DNA of 64,000 bases from Vitrella brassicaformis (lineage: Eukaryota > Sar > Vitrellaceae). The number at the start of each line of letters is the position of its first letter. Position 1 is the first letter of the stretch. This document shows, piece after piece, positions 22,442 through 33,663 of this stretch. Under the pieces are notes generated by a model, which saw only the letters and a list, made by a program, of their open reading frames with translations, made no database searches and had not been told where the DNA came from. Made by a program: the position numbers and the translations under genes. The stretch lies in NCBI GenBank assembly GCA_001179505.1, contig CDMY01000253.1:24006-88005 (forward strand), written 5' to 3'.

Positions 22442-23789
22442 ATGATGATGCAGAAGCAGCTGCTGTCCCTTATCTGGTTTGTGGTAGTAAGCTTCGCCGT
22501 TGCTGGTGCACGGGGCTCATCTGAGGCGCCCTTTGACAATGATGCTCATCGCGGCCTCCAGCAGCAATTCCGGACCTGCCAGGCCCGATCCAGCATCTGC
22601 GTGAACAACGCTGTCTGCTGCTCGAGAAAGTAAGAATGAGTGAATCGCGTCAAGCCACTCACGTGTCACTCTGCACTGTTCGCACTGTCCTGTGTGTGTG
22701 GGTGTCCACTGCAGTTGTGTTGCGGGCCGTTGCTGGGAGAAGGGCGTCTATCAGGATGACGGTGGCGAGTGCCGCTACAACAACGACTGCCAGAGCAACC
22801 GGTGCGTCGGACGAGAGGGCACCACATTCGGCACATGTAAGTCGCCTACGAAAGAACCATGGATGTGCGACTCGGCTCGTGTGAGCCATTTCTCCATCTC
22901 TGAATGCTTGCCTGTCTGTGTGTCTGTCTGTGTGTCAGGCCGCCCTGCCGGCACCAGCACTCAGCCAGGGGACACAGATGACGTCAAGGAAGATGATGAG
23001 AATGGCGAGCCTGATGTGCCGCTGAGCCGTCGGGCCTTTCGAAATCAGTTCGATGAGTCGAGTGACTTCATCTTTGACTTCAACACCGCGCGAGCTGAGG
23101 CCGACACAAACGGACAGGGCGGAGCTGTGACAGGAGGTACGTACGCGACGGATGGCTGCACTGCACGAGGGATGTATCTCGCTGACAAGACAATATATGT
23201 TGTCACTGCCTTGTCTGCTTCCCTTGGTCTTGTCTGTTTGTGCAGCCAGCGTCAGTCAATGGCCGGCCCTGAGCGGTCATGGGCTCAGCCACACGCTGGT
23301 TGACCTCGCCCCCTGCTCCATCAACACGCCACATGTCCACCCCCGAGCCACAGAGATCATCTACATCATCAAAGGACGGTAAGCAACATGCACAGAGGAC
23401 CAACTGAACCCACCATGTACTTGTCTTTTTTGTCTGTCACCATGTGTGCATGCTGTGCTGTCAGGGTGAGCGTTGGCTTTGCCGAGGAGAACGGCGGCCG
23501 CATCGTCACGAATGACGTCAAGGAGGGCGACACTGCCTTCTTCCCCCACACACTTATCCACTGGCAGTTCAATCCCACATGCGAACCAGCCCAGTTCATC
23601 GCCACGCTCAACAGCGATGACGGCGGAGTGCAGACCATCGCACAAGCCTTCTTTGGCCTCCCTGACGACGTGCTGGCCACTGCCCTGGGAGTGGACGAGT
23701 ATGAGGTTGCGGTGCTGCGCGAGGAGCTGCCGGCCGGCCCTGCCCTGGGGCTGCAGAGAGAAGAGTGCAGACGGAAATGTGGCCTGTGA
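22442..23789 (+). CDS. Secreted germin-like cupin with N-terminal Cys-rich module
   Basis: Five exons (22442-22629, 22715-22836, 22939-23136, 23246-23378, 23465-23789) give exactly 321 residues. Three Met codons open the frame, followed by a signal sequence (LLSLIWFVVVSFAVAG). A Cys-rich module comes next (TCQARSSICVNNAVCC, GRCWEKGVYQ, NNDCQSNRCVG), then an acidic linker (DDVKEDDENGEPDV) and the cupin. The germin boxes are intact: PHVHPRATEIIYIIKG, with HxH and Glu, and FPHTLIHWQFN. It is a clear paralogue of the minus-strand cupin at 20952-22037, sharing the whole barrel and the tail (LATALGV, ECRRKCGL versus ECLKRCGI), but its Cys module is on the other side of the barrel. An extracellular or vacuolar site is inferred. 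Confidence 0.9.
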
Positions 23790-24729
23790 GCAGGCAGGGT
23801 CGTGTGTGTCGGTCTTCTGCACACTCGATCTACGATCTGAGAGGTCTGACTGACTGAGGCGTGTGAGATGCGTGAGGTGTTGGGAGTAAGCCCACAGCTG
23901 GTGTATCGTATCGGCATGTGGGCTGGCTTGCTAGACCACACGCATGGACCATACCTACCTCAATCGACCGCTGCGTGCGTGCGAGTGTGTCTGCCTGCCT
24001 GACTTGCCTTGCCGTGTTCCTTCCTTGCATGCATGGCCATGCGGTCGGTGTACTTAGACTGATTTGTATAGCTTGCAGGTGGTGTTTGGATGAATAGCTA
24101 TGAGTGCGTGTTGATAGATACCTTAAGGGCTGGACTGGCCACTGGCGCGCCCACCGAGTGCTCGAAGGGGCCTCTTGATGGTGACTTACTTGTTGACTGT
24201 CGCTCTTGTGTGTGTGAAGGGTGTGTGGGCTGTGTTGGAGACGACTTACCGAACGAAGGAGGCGGTGGTGCGGTTAATGAGTCGTCATCGAGCAAGGTGG
24301 ATGAGGTGGTGCGGGCGTTGGGGGTGACTGACGTTTTCATGTGAGTGCATTGCATGCGAGGTGATTTTTATGAATGAATGGCGCTATCTGAGTCAATGTG
24401 GTGGTGGTGAGCATCATTCTCACATCATGCTGTGCCACCATGGTGAGGCGCATTGGCGAATGTTTCCGGGCCACCATCACTCCCAGCCATCCCATCCACA
24501 CCCCAAGTCAGTCAGAACTGTTTGCTGCCGACTTGTTGGTCAGGCGACGTCCCTGTCTGTCTGTCTGTCTGTCTGTCCACTCATTCGCTCACTCCCCTCA
24601 CTCAATCACGATCAGCACTGGCCAATGCCTCATCAGCATTCGAAAATGGATGGATGGACAGCACACGCAGCACACTTCATCCGTCGTCCTTTGGTGTGTC
24701 CTCTGGTGTGTCCTTGGGGTTGGCCAATC
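23790..24729 (+). other. Convergent intergenic region
   Basis: This lies between the ends of the plus-strand cupin and the minus-strand methyltransferase. A plus-strand frame at 24090-24344 contains VDCRSCVCEGCVGCVGDD, and a minus-strand frame overlaps it. Neither has splice or start support, so I do not call a gene. CTGT repeats occur near 24556-24580. Confidence 0.5.
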
Positions 24730-27700
24730 TCATCTCGGCTGCCTTCGCAAAACCACCACTGCACGGACGAGAGAACACATTGTGGTCAGTCAATTGTGTT
24801 GAAATGTGCGTAGTTCGTAATTGGGTCACCTGTGGCTTCGAGGCCGCCAATGTTGACTGCATGCCGCCCACAGATGTGCCACACGCCCTGCATCCAGCAT
24901 CACACACACCATCCCGTCCGCACAGATAGGTGTGTGTGCATGCGCGTAAGAAGGTGAGGTGCGCCGGCGTACGTACGGCGCCAGTGTCTTGCTGGACGTT
25001 ATCGACGATGATATCTCCCGCACGCGAGAGCAGGACAGCAGGCGCCTGAAGACGCGAATGAGGGCATGGCAGACGGCCGTTTTGCGGTGGTCTGTCCGTC
25101 TGTGTGCCTTACTTACATGGTCTTTGAGCAGTCGCGCTATCTCTTGTAAGGTCCGCCTCAGAAGAGAAAGGTTCATCCGACACACGTTGTTGAACGGCTG
25201 TGCGAGCAAGGAACCCCATACACACAGACCGTCCATTCCTTCAAGAATGTGGTGGCGTGGCTTTATGAGCCCACCATGTCGGTGACAATCGCGTCGACGC
25301 TCTCGTCCTGGATGCCATCCAGCTGCCCGGCGTCACCCACGCGCGCCTCGACCGTGCCTGATATGTGCATAAACACTCACACTTACACATGTGCCTGCCT
25401 GTGTGTCGATACCTCACCTTTCATGAGATTGTTCCTGGTTGCGTGGCGCACATTGTCTTGCGCGTTGTCGACGACCGGCTCGTCGGTGTCGACGGCCATG
25501 CCGCGGACGGGATAGTGGCGGGCGGCCTCCAGGGGAATCGTCCTGATGGTTGGCAAGACACACACACACTCATACACACATCCACATGTGTGTGGATGAG
25601 GATCCCCACCCAATTCCAGCCATGGGGTCGAGAACAACGCTCCCTGATCGACCACATTCACCGTCCATCAATGCAGCTAATGGATGGATGGATGGATGGA
25701 TGTGTGGAGTGGGTACATACCTGCAGGCATCTTGTGCACGTCAGCCATGCGGAGCATCAGGTGGGCAGTCGACGGCCGCAGCCGAATGCGCCGGTCCAGA
25801 CCTGACACCTGGTCAGGCATTCACACACAGATGGGGGCATGATGCCTGACATGTGGCGGACACGACACGTGTGTGTGTGTGGTTGGGTGCCTGACTGACC
25901 AGGTGTTGTCTGTCTTGGCTGGGGACGTCCTGTGTGCGCCTGTTGTTGCGCACATTTAGGTGGATGCCGTACGCAAGCGATGAGTGAAAGACAATCGCCA
26001 TCACCTGCAGCAACCGAGGACACAAGCAGCACTTACGCGGAGGCTCGCGTGAGTGGGCATTCATGCGTCTGTCTGTGTATACGCACCTCCATGTCATATC
26101 CGGTCAGCTTGACGCGCCATCCGCTGTGCCGCCCTGTCACGCCCTCGCCCATCTGCACGAATCCATTACACATGTACATGTGTATGTGTATATGTACAGA
26201 TCGATGTGTGATATGTACACATATATACATACCGCGACCATGATGTCTTGGCTCTTGACATCCCCGTGGTGGCCATCACGCAGACACGACGCACGGAATG
26301 GCACAGCACCCAGCTGAAGGCAAACACGTGTGGCGTGGGCACGCGTGTGCAAGAGGGTGGGTCAAAGTCTCATCTCACCTTTTCTGTCCAGTCTTTGGCA
26401 CTGATCTGCTCTTTGCTGATCACCTAAAGACACACACAGACACACGGGACATGCATCAAATCATGTGTGTGTTTGGTGCTTGGTTGCCTCGCCGTTCCAC
26501 ATGCTTCCGTCGACGAATCTCTGCTGCTCGATCCTCATGTGGTGACGCCACAGATGCAGCGCCTGATCCCTGATGAATGCACACACGCGCACATGGATAG
26601 GTGGATAGAATGCATTCGTCCGCAGCGCACCACAAGTCAGTCTTCTGCAGAAATGACTCGATGGGGCCGCTGATGGCCTGCACACCAGGATAAACACCTA
26701 CACTTGTCCGCCGCTGTGTGGTCGGTTGGTTGGACTGCCGCGTCTGTACGGTAGGTACCTACGTACGTCTTTGTCAGGCTGCTCGACGGCCGACAAGGCA
26801 ACAGGGATCGCCTGCACACCTGCACACACCCGCCCAGTACACTTACCATATGGGCAGACGTGTGCACAGGTGCAAGCTCGACAGCCATTCCTCCCTCACC
26901 GAGGAAGGCGAAGAGGCCCATGATGCACGGGCAGTCATGCAGCGCCGCTCTCGCATCGTGGCTGTCATCAACTTGCACCACGACCTTACCCACACCTACA
27001 CACGAATGTAGCCCGACGGAGTGAGTCCTTTCCTGTGTGCGTGTGCGTGTGCGTGTGCGTGTGCTTGTGTCCTGTCAGTCACCCCGCACCTCACCTGACC
27101 TGACCTGCGTGCCCGCCCGCATATCCCTTCTCCCTCTCGCGTAGCACGGTGCCCACACACGGCCTGGCGGCAACACACAGACAGAGTACACTGACTGCAC
27201 CATCGACCACATATATGACGATGGCATTCGTTAACTTACCTGTATTTGTCCATCTCGGCGTTGATGTAGCCGGTGGCGACGTCCTCAAGCCCCCCAGCCA
27301 CCAGCATCAGATACGTCACCCGACCTGAAGAGCCATGTACACGCCCCCGTGCCGATTGACATCTGTATGTGCCGCGCGTCAGAGGTACGTACCGTCAGGC
27401 GGCCGTTCGTGCAGCCGCTGCTGTGTGACGGTGTCTGGCGTGAGCACTGTGTACTCAAACGGCCTGCATTGCACCCACCGTCACCGCACTTACACGGTGT
27501 GGTCGCTGGTGCGTGTCGCAGTCTCGCACTCTTGCGTACCTACCTAGTGTCCAATTCCCCCTCTGCCATTCTCCTTCTCAGCGTTCTCTGGAACCTGTGG
27601 AAACAAACACATGCATGGGGATGGAGAGGATGCCTGTGGCATCGAGCTGCAGTGTCTGTGTACGTACCGTTTGATGGCAGGGGGAGGCGGAACGAAAAGC

Positions 27701-27828
27701 AGGGAGGCGCTCGCATGAATCTCTGCACACACACAGAAACACGCGAAGCTGATACGATCTTTCACACACGAACGTCAGCACTCACCTGAGGACAGGAGGT
27801 ACGAGAGGGTAAACAGCAACGTGAGCAT
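24730..27828 (-). CDS. THUMP-domain RNA methyltransferase (THUMPD2/3-type), probably organelle-targeted
   Basis: About sixteen short exons run from ATG 27828 to TGA 24732-24730. The leader MLTLLFTLSYLLSSEIHA is a signal peptide, followed by a basic Pro-containing stretch (FVPPPPAIKRFQRTLRRR), the pattern of a complex-plastid bipartite leader; location is inferred. The THUMP domain is seen in LMLVAGGLEDVATGYINAEM, FRASCLRDGHHGDVKSQDIM and GWRVKLTGYDMEVMAIVF. The Rossmann methyltransferase part shows RIRLRPSTAHLMLRMADVHK, TIPLEAARHYP, VGDAGQLD, SVDAIVTDMPFNN (the catalytic DxPF/Y-type motif) and VNIGGLEATVVVLRR at the end. Members of this group make N2-methylguanosine in tRNA or U6 snRNA. The catalytic motif is split by an intron whose removal is needed to keep the frame, because reading through gives an early stop at 25251. 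Confidence 0.85.
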
Positions 27829-28189
27829 GCGCCGTCACTCACCGAGAAGCATAGATGCGTTGATGCTCTGCTGCACTCCAACCTGACATCGCAAACAGGC
27901 GGGTTTATGAAAAGATCTTTGCGTGAGCTCCTTCCCATTCACTGCCCATCCTTACACTCCTTACCATTCCTCCTTTCCCCTCCTTCCTTCCTTCCTTCCT
28001 TATCTTCCCTCTTCAGGGCAAGAATGAAACCGATCTGTAAGCTCGCGTCGAACTCCAAGAAAAGGCAGCTGACGCTCTCTCGAGGCCGTTGGAGTTGCTG
28101 AGTGTATCGCTTTTGATAACGTTCGTTGAAGTTTGCCCCAGCCGTCCGCGCCGATCCCTTGTCCCTTCGTCGAGCGAGTGAGGGAGCCC

Positions 28190-29990
28190 ATGGCGGACCG
28201 TGACGAGTACGCGGGAGGTGCCACTGGCACCATAGACGCGGGGATGGCCACTCGGCATGGTGAGAGGGGATGACTGCACTGGACGTCCGTGATGCTCGTC
28301 CATCGGTTTGCAATGGGATGCGTTTGCGCTTGCGTATGCGTTATCAGGTGGTGGTATGATGAGTTCGGATGCAGAGCTGGTCGGCAGCCACCTGTCAGAG
28401 TATGCCACGACGACGAATGAGGCACTGCACCATCCCATTCCACCGGTCTGTGTGCCTTTCGTTCTTCAGTGCCAGGGCCCACAAGGCCGATGGCAACAAC
28501 CTGATGGCCAAGAAGGCCCCCAAGGCGGCGCTGACGGAGTACAAGAAGGCCATGGAGGCCCTCGAGGCGATCAAGTCCGTCGACATGGGGTCGTGGATGG
28601 CCCACACCGACGAGGTGCAGCAGCTCACCATGAGCGTGTGGAGCAACTCGGCCCTGGCCGCCCTCAAGGCCGACCTGCTGGACGAGGTCCTCACCTACGC
28701 CGACCTGCTGCTGGCCCACGATGATACCCACCCGAAGGTGACCGCAGCACAACAAAGAGATGAACTCGTGCATTCATTCATCTGTGTGTGTGTGAATGTG
28801 TCTGCAGGCGTTGTTGCGTCGCGCCTGCGCCCGTCGGCTGTCTGGCGACTTCGATGGCGCCGTGGCCGACCTGCGCAAGCTGAAGGCGTCACACGAGAAC
28901 TACGGCAAGGAGGCCGATGACGAGATGGCCCTCCTCGCCCAACACATCCAGCAGCACAAGGCCAAGGAGCACCAGGTGAGCAGACGCTGATCTGGACGTG
29001 ACGCGTGTGTCGTGTGTGTATGTGTGTGAATGTGTCTGTGTATGTGTTGGCTCCAACAGCTCTATGGTGGCATGTTTGAGAAGATGTCGTTGTACGAGAG
29101 TCCCAACGACAGGGAGGGGGAGGGGTCTGAGGAGAAGGATTGGGTGATAATGGAACAAGATAAGAGCCTCATCGACCTGGGGATGGGGTATGCCTTCCGC
29201 CCCGCCAAGGCGTCCAAAGGCACAGAACACACCATCGGTCAGTGACACTAGCCAACAGAAAAACCTTCTCACTCTGCAGATCCGTTCCCTCTCCTCTCTC
29301 TCTTGTGTGTGCAGAGCTGCCACCCGTGAGTTTCGACGACCAGCCATCGGACAACCCGGCGACGCGCAACGGTGCGGGCGTCTTCACCGTCGGCTCGGCC
29401 ACCGTCACCGCCACCGAGGGACGCACCAAGCGGGCCTCCCGCCGTCTGTCGGCTCGCCCGCTGCACTACACGAGCATCAAGAAGACGCCCAACAACCTGC
29501 CCACCGTCTCGAAAGGTGTGTGGCCTTCTATGTCGACACACACGAGATGGAAGTGCGGGACGATGCGGCATGTGTATGTGTGTGTGCAGAGAGTTTGTTC
29601 GTGTTTGGCGAGGACCAGCGTCTGCCGAAGGAGGCCACCGAGACGGACAACAACCTGCCCACCGCTGCCAGTGGTGAGTGGCCTCCTATGTCGACTTGTG
29701 ACACCAATATATTGTGACACCCACAGCACGAGATAGGAGCGTGAGACCATGCGGCATGTGTGTGTTTCTGTGTGTGTGTCTGTGTGTGTGCAGAGGGTGT
29801 GTCGGCGTTTGGCGAGAGCAAGCATCTGTTGAAGGAGGCCACCGAGACGGGCAGCCAGCCGACGACCGAGGACGGCACGCAGGGAGGGACCCAGGAGCCG
29901 ACGGTGGGTTTCTGGGGCCAGGTGTGGTCGTTCCTGTTCCCGGAGGGCATGTGCTGCGGCTGGTGCCGGGAGGGCCACACACACAACTAA
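28190..29990 (+). CDS. TPR-domain protein with repeated C-terminal exons
   Basis: Eight exons (28190-28259, 28348-28399, 28470-28737, 28808-28975, 29060-29237, 29315-29515, 29590-29673, 29794-29990) give exactly 405 residues. Residues about 45-190 form tetratricopeptide-like helices (KADGNNLMAKKAPKAALTEY, SNSALAALKADLLDEVLTYA, LLRRACARRLSGDFDGAVAD) like those of FKBP and other Hsp90 co-chaperones; a partner-binding role is inferred. The rest is acidic and disordered. Exons 7 and 8 are related (FGEDQRLPKEATET and FGESKHLLKEATET), and the introns before them share sequence, so they arose by tandem exon duplication. The C-terminus, FWGQVWSFLF then MCCGWC, is amphipathic and Cys-rich and could associate with membranes. 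I see no peptidyl-prolyl isomerase domain. Confidence 0.8.
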
Positions 29991-32900
29991 ACCAACACAC
30001 ACTCACACATAGCAAACACCCGACAGACAGACTGATAGGGGGGGTGGGATGCATTCTCTCTGACGGCCTGGCTGTAAGGCTGGGCGTGAGGGAACCAGAG
30101 GGATACGGCTGCTATGGGTGTTTGGTCTGCCTGCCAATGGTGTAATGGTGTTTTTTTTCCAACATCAGCGAACCGTTACGCTGTGATGTCTCTGTCAGCC
30201 CCACCCCCACCACCAGACTGACGCGCGTGCCTCTTTTTCGCTGTGGCTCGATTTATTGCACTCTTTGTCTGTGATTTGTCGTCGTTTGGCTGCCCTGCGT
30301 GTGCTGATTGTAATATGTGTATGTGTGTAGTGTGAATGGGTCTGTTACTTGGTCTGTCTGCCCCGCCAATTTGTGAATGCGTCGTGTGGCTGGTTCCGCT
30401 CACTTGTCGTCTGGCCGGGTGCCGAGTGACTGACTGTACGGTATCTTTTCTCCCATCCACCACTCATCCCTACCCTCTGCTCCCAGCACACACGAGGGCT
30501 GGCTGGGCTGGATCACACACACACACACACACGTTAGGACAACACACAGGGGGGCAGGTGTAGGCGTCCGCATGGTGCTGTATGCCGCAACAGACAAACA
30601 GACAGACAGACAGACGGACGGACCGACGGACAAAAACTTTGGCTGGTTGGTTGGTCGGATGGGTGCCGCGTGTGGTGTCTGTCGTGGGCTTCATAATGTT
30701 GTCGTCGATCGGTCGGTTCTCCATCTTTTGTTTGTCATGTGTTGGGCATTTCATGTGTTGGGCATCGGGGGCACTCCGTGTGTCGGTCGACTGTGCTTAT
30801 GGGCGTTTGCGCGAAGTCACGGAATGGTCGGGGTGTGAGCTGTCGTCCGTCATCCTTTTGGAAGATGTATGTGCGTGGCAGAGGTGGATGGGTGTATGGC
30901 TGTCGTCGTTTGTCGGTCGGTCTTTTTTGTCACCGCAGCGCATGCCCTCGAGTCAGTCAGTCCACTGCTGCTCTGACCTCGCAGTCTCCAGGAGTAGCGG
31001 GGGATCGATGGGCAGCGGTGGACCGGTCGGGCGGGGGCAATGCAAAACGTGTCGTTGTCGTTTGTTGGTATGTACCCCCACACCGCCTTACTAGAGTCAG
31101 TCAGCCGATTGCTGCTTTTTTCCTTCCTCTGGCCGCGCCCATGGCGAGCTGAGGACAGGGGCAGTAATGGAGACCAATACACGGGGTTGGTCGATGGGAC
31201 GGATGGAGGGATGGGTGGGGTGCCGCGTATGGTGTCGTGGGGGTCTTTTTGTCGTCGTCGATTGATCGTTTCCTTTCTCAGTCTTTTTCGTCCATCGGTT
31301 GGGGGGTCAGGGGAACTCGATGTGCCGGTTTTTCTTCTGCCATTTTGTGGACTCTGTGTGGGTGGGGGGCACTTGACGGCTGATTGGCTTCTTAGTCTTG
31401 ACTCGTCTTCTTTTTGCGGAATGTGTGAAGTGCCATCATGCCTTAAGTTGTCGGTCGACTCACGGATGGACGTCTTACTTTTTTGTCATCGTTGGGGTGT
31501 TTTCTTTGCCGCTGTTTCTTTTGACCCGTCCTCTTTCCTTCCGGTGTGTGCCTGTGTGTGCCACTAGTGTTGGTCGTCTTTCCCATGTGCGTGTGGTGCC
31601 TGGCCGGTTTCTTTGTGAGGGATCGGGGGAGTGAGGCGTGAGTGTGTGTGCACAGGCAGGAAACGAACGGGCATACTGCTGTCGACGTCTGTCCCACCGT
31701 GCAGGTAGGCAGGCATAGCAGAATGCCCGTTGGGTGTGAGGGGGTGGGAGAGAGAGATGCATACTGCAGACAGACATTGGCGTGCACGTCCGTGATGGTC
31801 TGATGGATGGATGCAGAATGCATGGAGGAAGGAAGCGAAGCAAGGTGACACAAAACCCCCGATCTCTCACTCACCCTCTCTACCCATGTGAGTACCACTT
31901 GGCCCTGCCGGCCGCTGCACTCACTGCCCTCACACCTCTCAGTCCCTCTCCTTTGCTTTCGTCTGGTTGGTCGCCTGCTGGTTGAGGGTTCGTTTGGCGT
32001 TTTGTCGTCCGTCCATCGATTCGTTTTTCGGCGTGTGTGTGTTGGAAGAACTATGGGGTGGGGTGGGATGTGTGAGTGTGCGGAACGGATGGATGGCTCT
32101 CGTGTGTACCCCTCTTCTTTTACTTTGTCTGTCGACTCCGGGTGTGGTCTTTTCTTCGTCTTGCTTTTGCGGCGTGTTTGTATGTGTGTGTCTGTGTGTC
32201 TCGTTCGTCTTTTCTTCTTTTGGCCGACCGACCGACCGACCGACCAGGCAGCTCAGCCGTCTCTCTGCCTGCCTCTCCTCTCGTGTGTTGTGTGTGCCTG
32301 ACTGGGTGTCGGTGTGGTGTAAGGGTGCCCCTTGTGTGTATGTGTGTTTGTGTGGGTGGCATGCGAAGCACCCACCTACACCACAAACACAGAGAGATGA
32401 TAGAATTAAGGGGGCGGTGTGGCGTGGTGTCTGGCTGTCTGTCTGCAATGATGCATGGTGAGACGCAGTGGGCGGGTGTTTTGATGGGTGGGTGAGTAGA
32501 TGTGACACACATGGCTCGGCGTGATGCATCCATGGACTGAGGACGGATACACACAGACGGATGCATCTGTGAACGGGATACTTACAATATGGCAGTCCAC
32601 ACACAACACACAGACAGACCCACACCACACACGCGCATTCGCAAATTTCACAAACCCCAGGCACTCTTAGGGGCTAGCTGAGCACTTTAGCGCTTCCCCC
32701 GCCCATCTGCAATGGGAGAAAGCCTCCTGCGCAGCATCGGCAAAATGCGAGCTTAGAGTGCAAAGAGGGAGCATCAGCCCTCTGCGTGCTGCATATTTCG
32801 TGTCCGGGTTGCATGTTAGGGTGCCTGTTTCATGTTGGACAGACCGACAGGGGACTTGGCCGTCAGGCCAGCTAGGGTGCTTCCTGAAACCGCTGCTGCT

Positions 32901-32998
32901 GCTGCAAAGAGGGAGGACGCAGACACACGAAACGGACAGATCAGCAGCAGAGAGGCTCACAGGAAGGCTACACGCGCAGCCAGGAGAGCTCTCTTGGC
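29991..32998 (+). other. Gene-poor region with simple repeats and a dispersed repeat
   Basis: Apart from the 1-kb repeat at 30440-31445, the stretch is T/G-rich on the plus strand, with CTGT, GGTC and CATC runs. Long open frames exist but change frame between repeat copies and are made of low-complexity translation. I find no splice-supported gene. Confidence 0.6.
30440..31445. repeat. 1-kb dispersed direct repeat, copy 1 (other copy 33636-34652)
   Basis: Sequence from the CGAGGGCTGGCT block (30494) through GGGCATTTCATGTGTTGGGC, GAAGTCACGGAATGGTCGGG and CTTTTTGCGGAATGTGTG recurs about 3.2 kb downstream in the same order and orientation. Identity is high in the first 600 bases and lower, with indels, after that. 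No terminal inverted repeats or coding capacity are evident. Confidence 0.9.
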
Positions 32999-33663
32999 TC
33001 AAATCTTTGCCGCGATTGATGCGCCTTTGTTTGTGTCTGTCTGTGTGTGCAGGTCGAGGTGGCGTGTTGCGCCAAGACCCCGAGGCTCATTAGGGTGTCG
33101 GAGGATTGCTGTTGGTGAAGGCTTTGCGGTGCTCTCTGATGCACAGCGGAACTTCTCTCTGACCCCCTCTTTCTCCCATTTTGGTCCATCTCCTGCAGGC
33201 CCGTGTTTGGCTCTGTGGGTGCGGCCCGGTCCATCCATCACATGGGTCAGGTGCATCAGCTCATGGGCAAAACAGGAGCCTGAGGAGAGGTCAGCAGCAG
33301 CCCCACACACAGAGCACCGACGCTGGCACAAATTTGGCTTTTCTGACTGTAGGGTGACCCTTGACAGCCACCTGCAGGCCCACAGAGACCTGATAGAGAG
33401 AAAGTAAGACTAGTCTGGGCTGGGTGCGCACACACTACTGACCAATATACCGTCGAGAAGATTTTACCTGTGTACTTGACCCCGTGAGCCACCCACACAC
33501 TCTGGTTCACACACCCACCCTCTCTCTCTATATATGCCTGTACTAGGCGGAGCCATTCAGCATTGCGTTCCCCCTCTACTGCTCCGAATACAACCAGACA
33601 CACACACACACACACACACACACATGCGGGAGTGTCCATCTTTCCGCCCACCGACCACCTCAT
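32999..33663 (-). CDS. Putative HExxH metallopeptidase-like protein, tentative
   Basis: The minus strand encodes SCFAHELMHLTHVMDG, with an HExxH zinc motif, followed about 50 residues later by ESTAKPSPTAILRHPNE and GLGATRH, a spacing that recalls NleD-like (M91) HExxH families. An upstream exon (VEGERNAEWLRLVQAYIE) ends at a GTAAAA donor near 33451. Reading on in phase requires a second intron of about 92 bases starting at GTGGCT; without it the HELMH frame is not reached. The stop is at 32999-33001. The start codon (33663 proposed) is uncertain because the 5' end enters a TG repeat and the 1-kb repeat. It may be a fragment. Zinc and peptidase function are inference from the motif only. Confidence 0.4.

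Noticed and set aside
24090-24344. An 84-codon plus-strand frame with a cluster of cysteines
   Set aside because: An equally long minus-strand frame overlaps it, and there are no splice or start features.
32700-33000. A stretch sharing short words (GCGAGCTTAGA, CAGAGAGGCTCACA) with 35590-35640, considered as a small RNA gene
   Set aside because: No tRNA-like cloverleaf, promoter boxes or T-run terminator could be found by eye; the shared words are too short.
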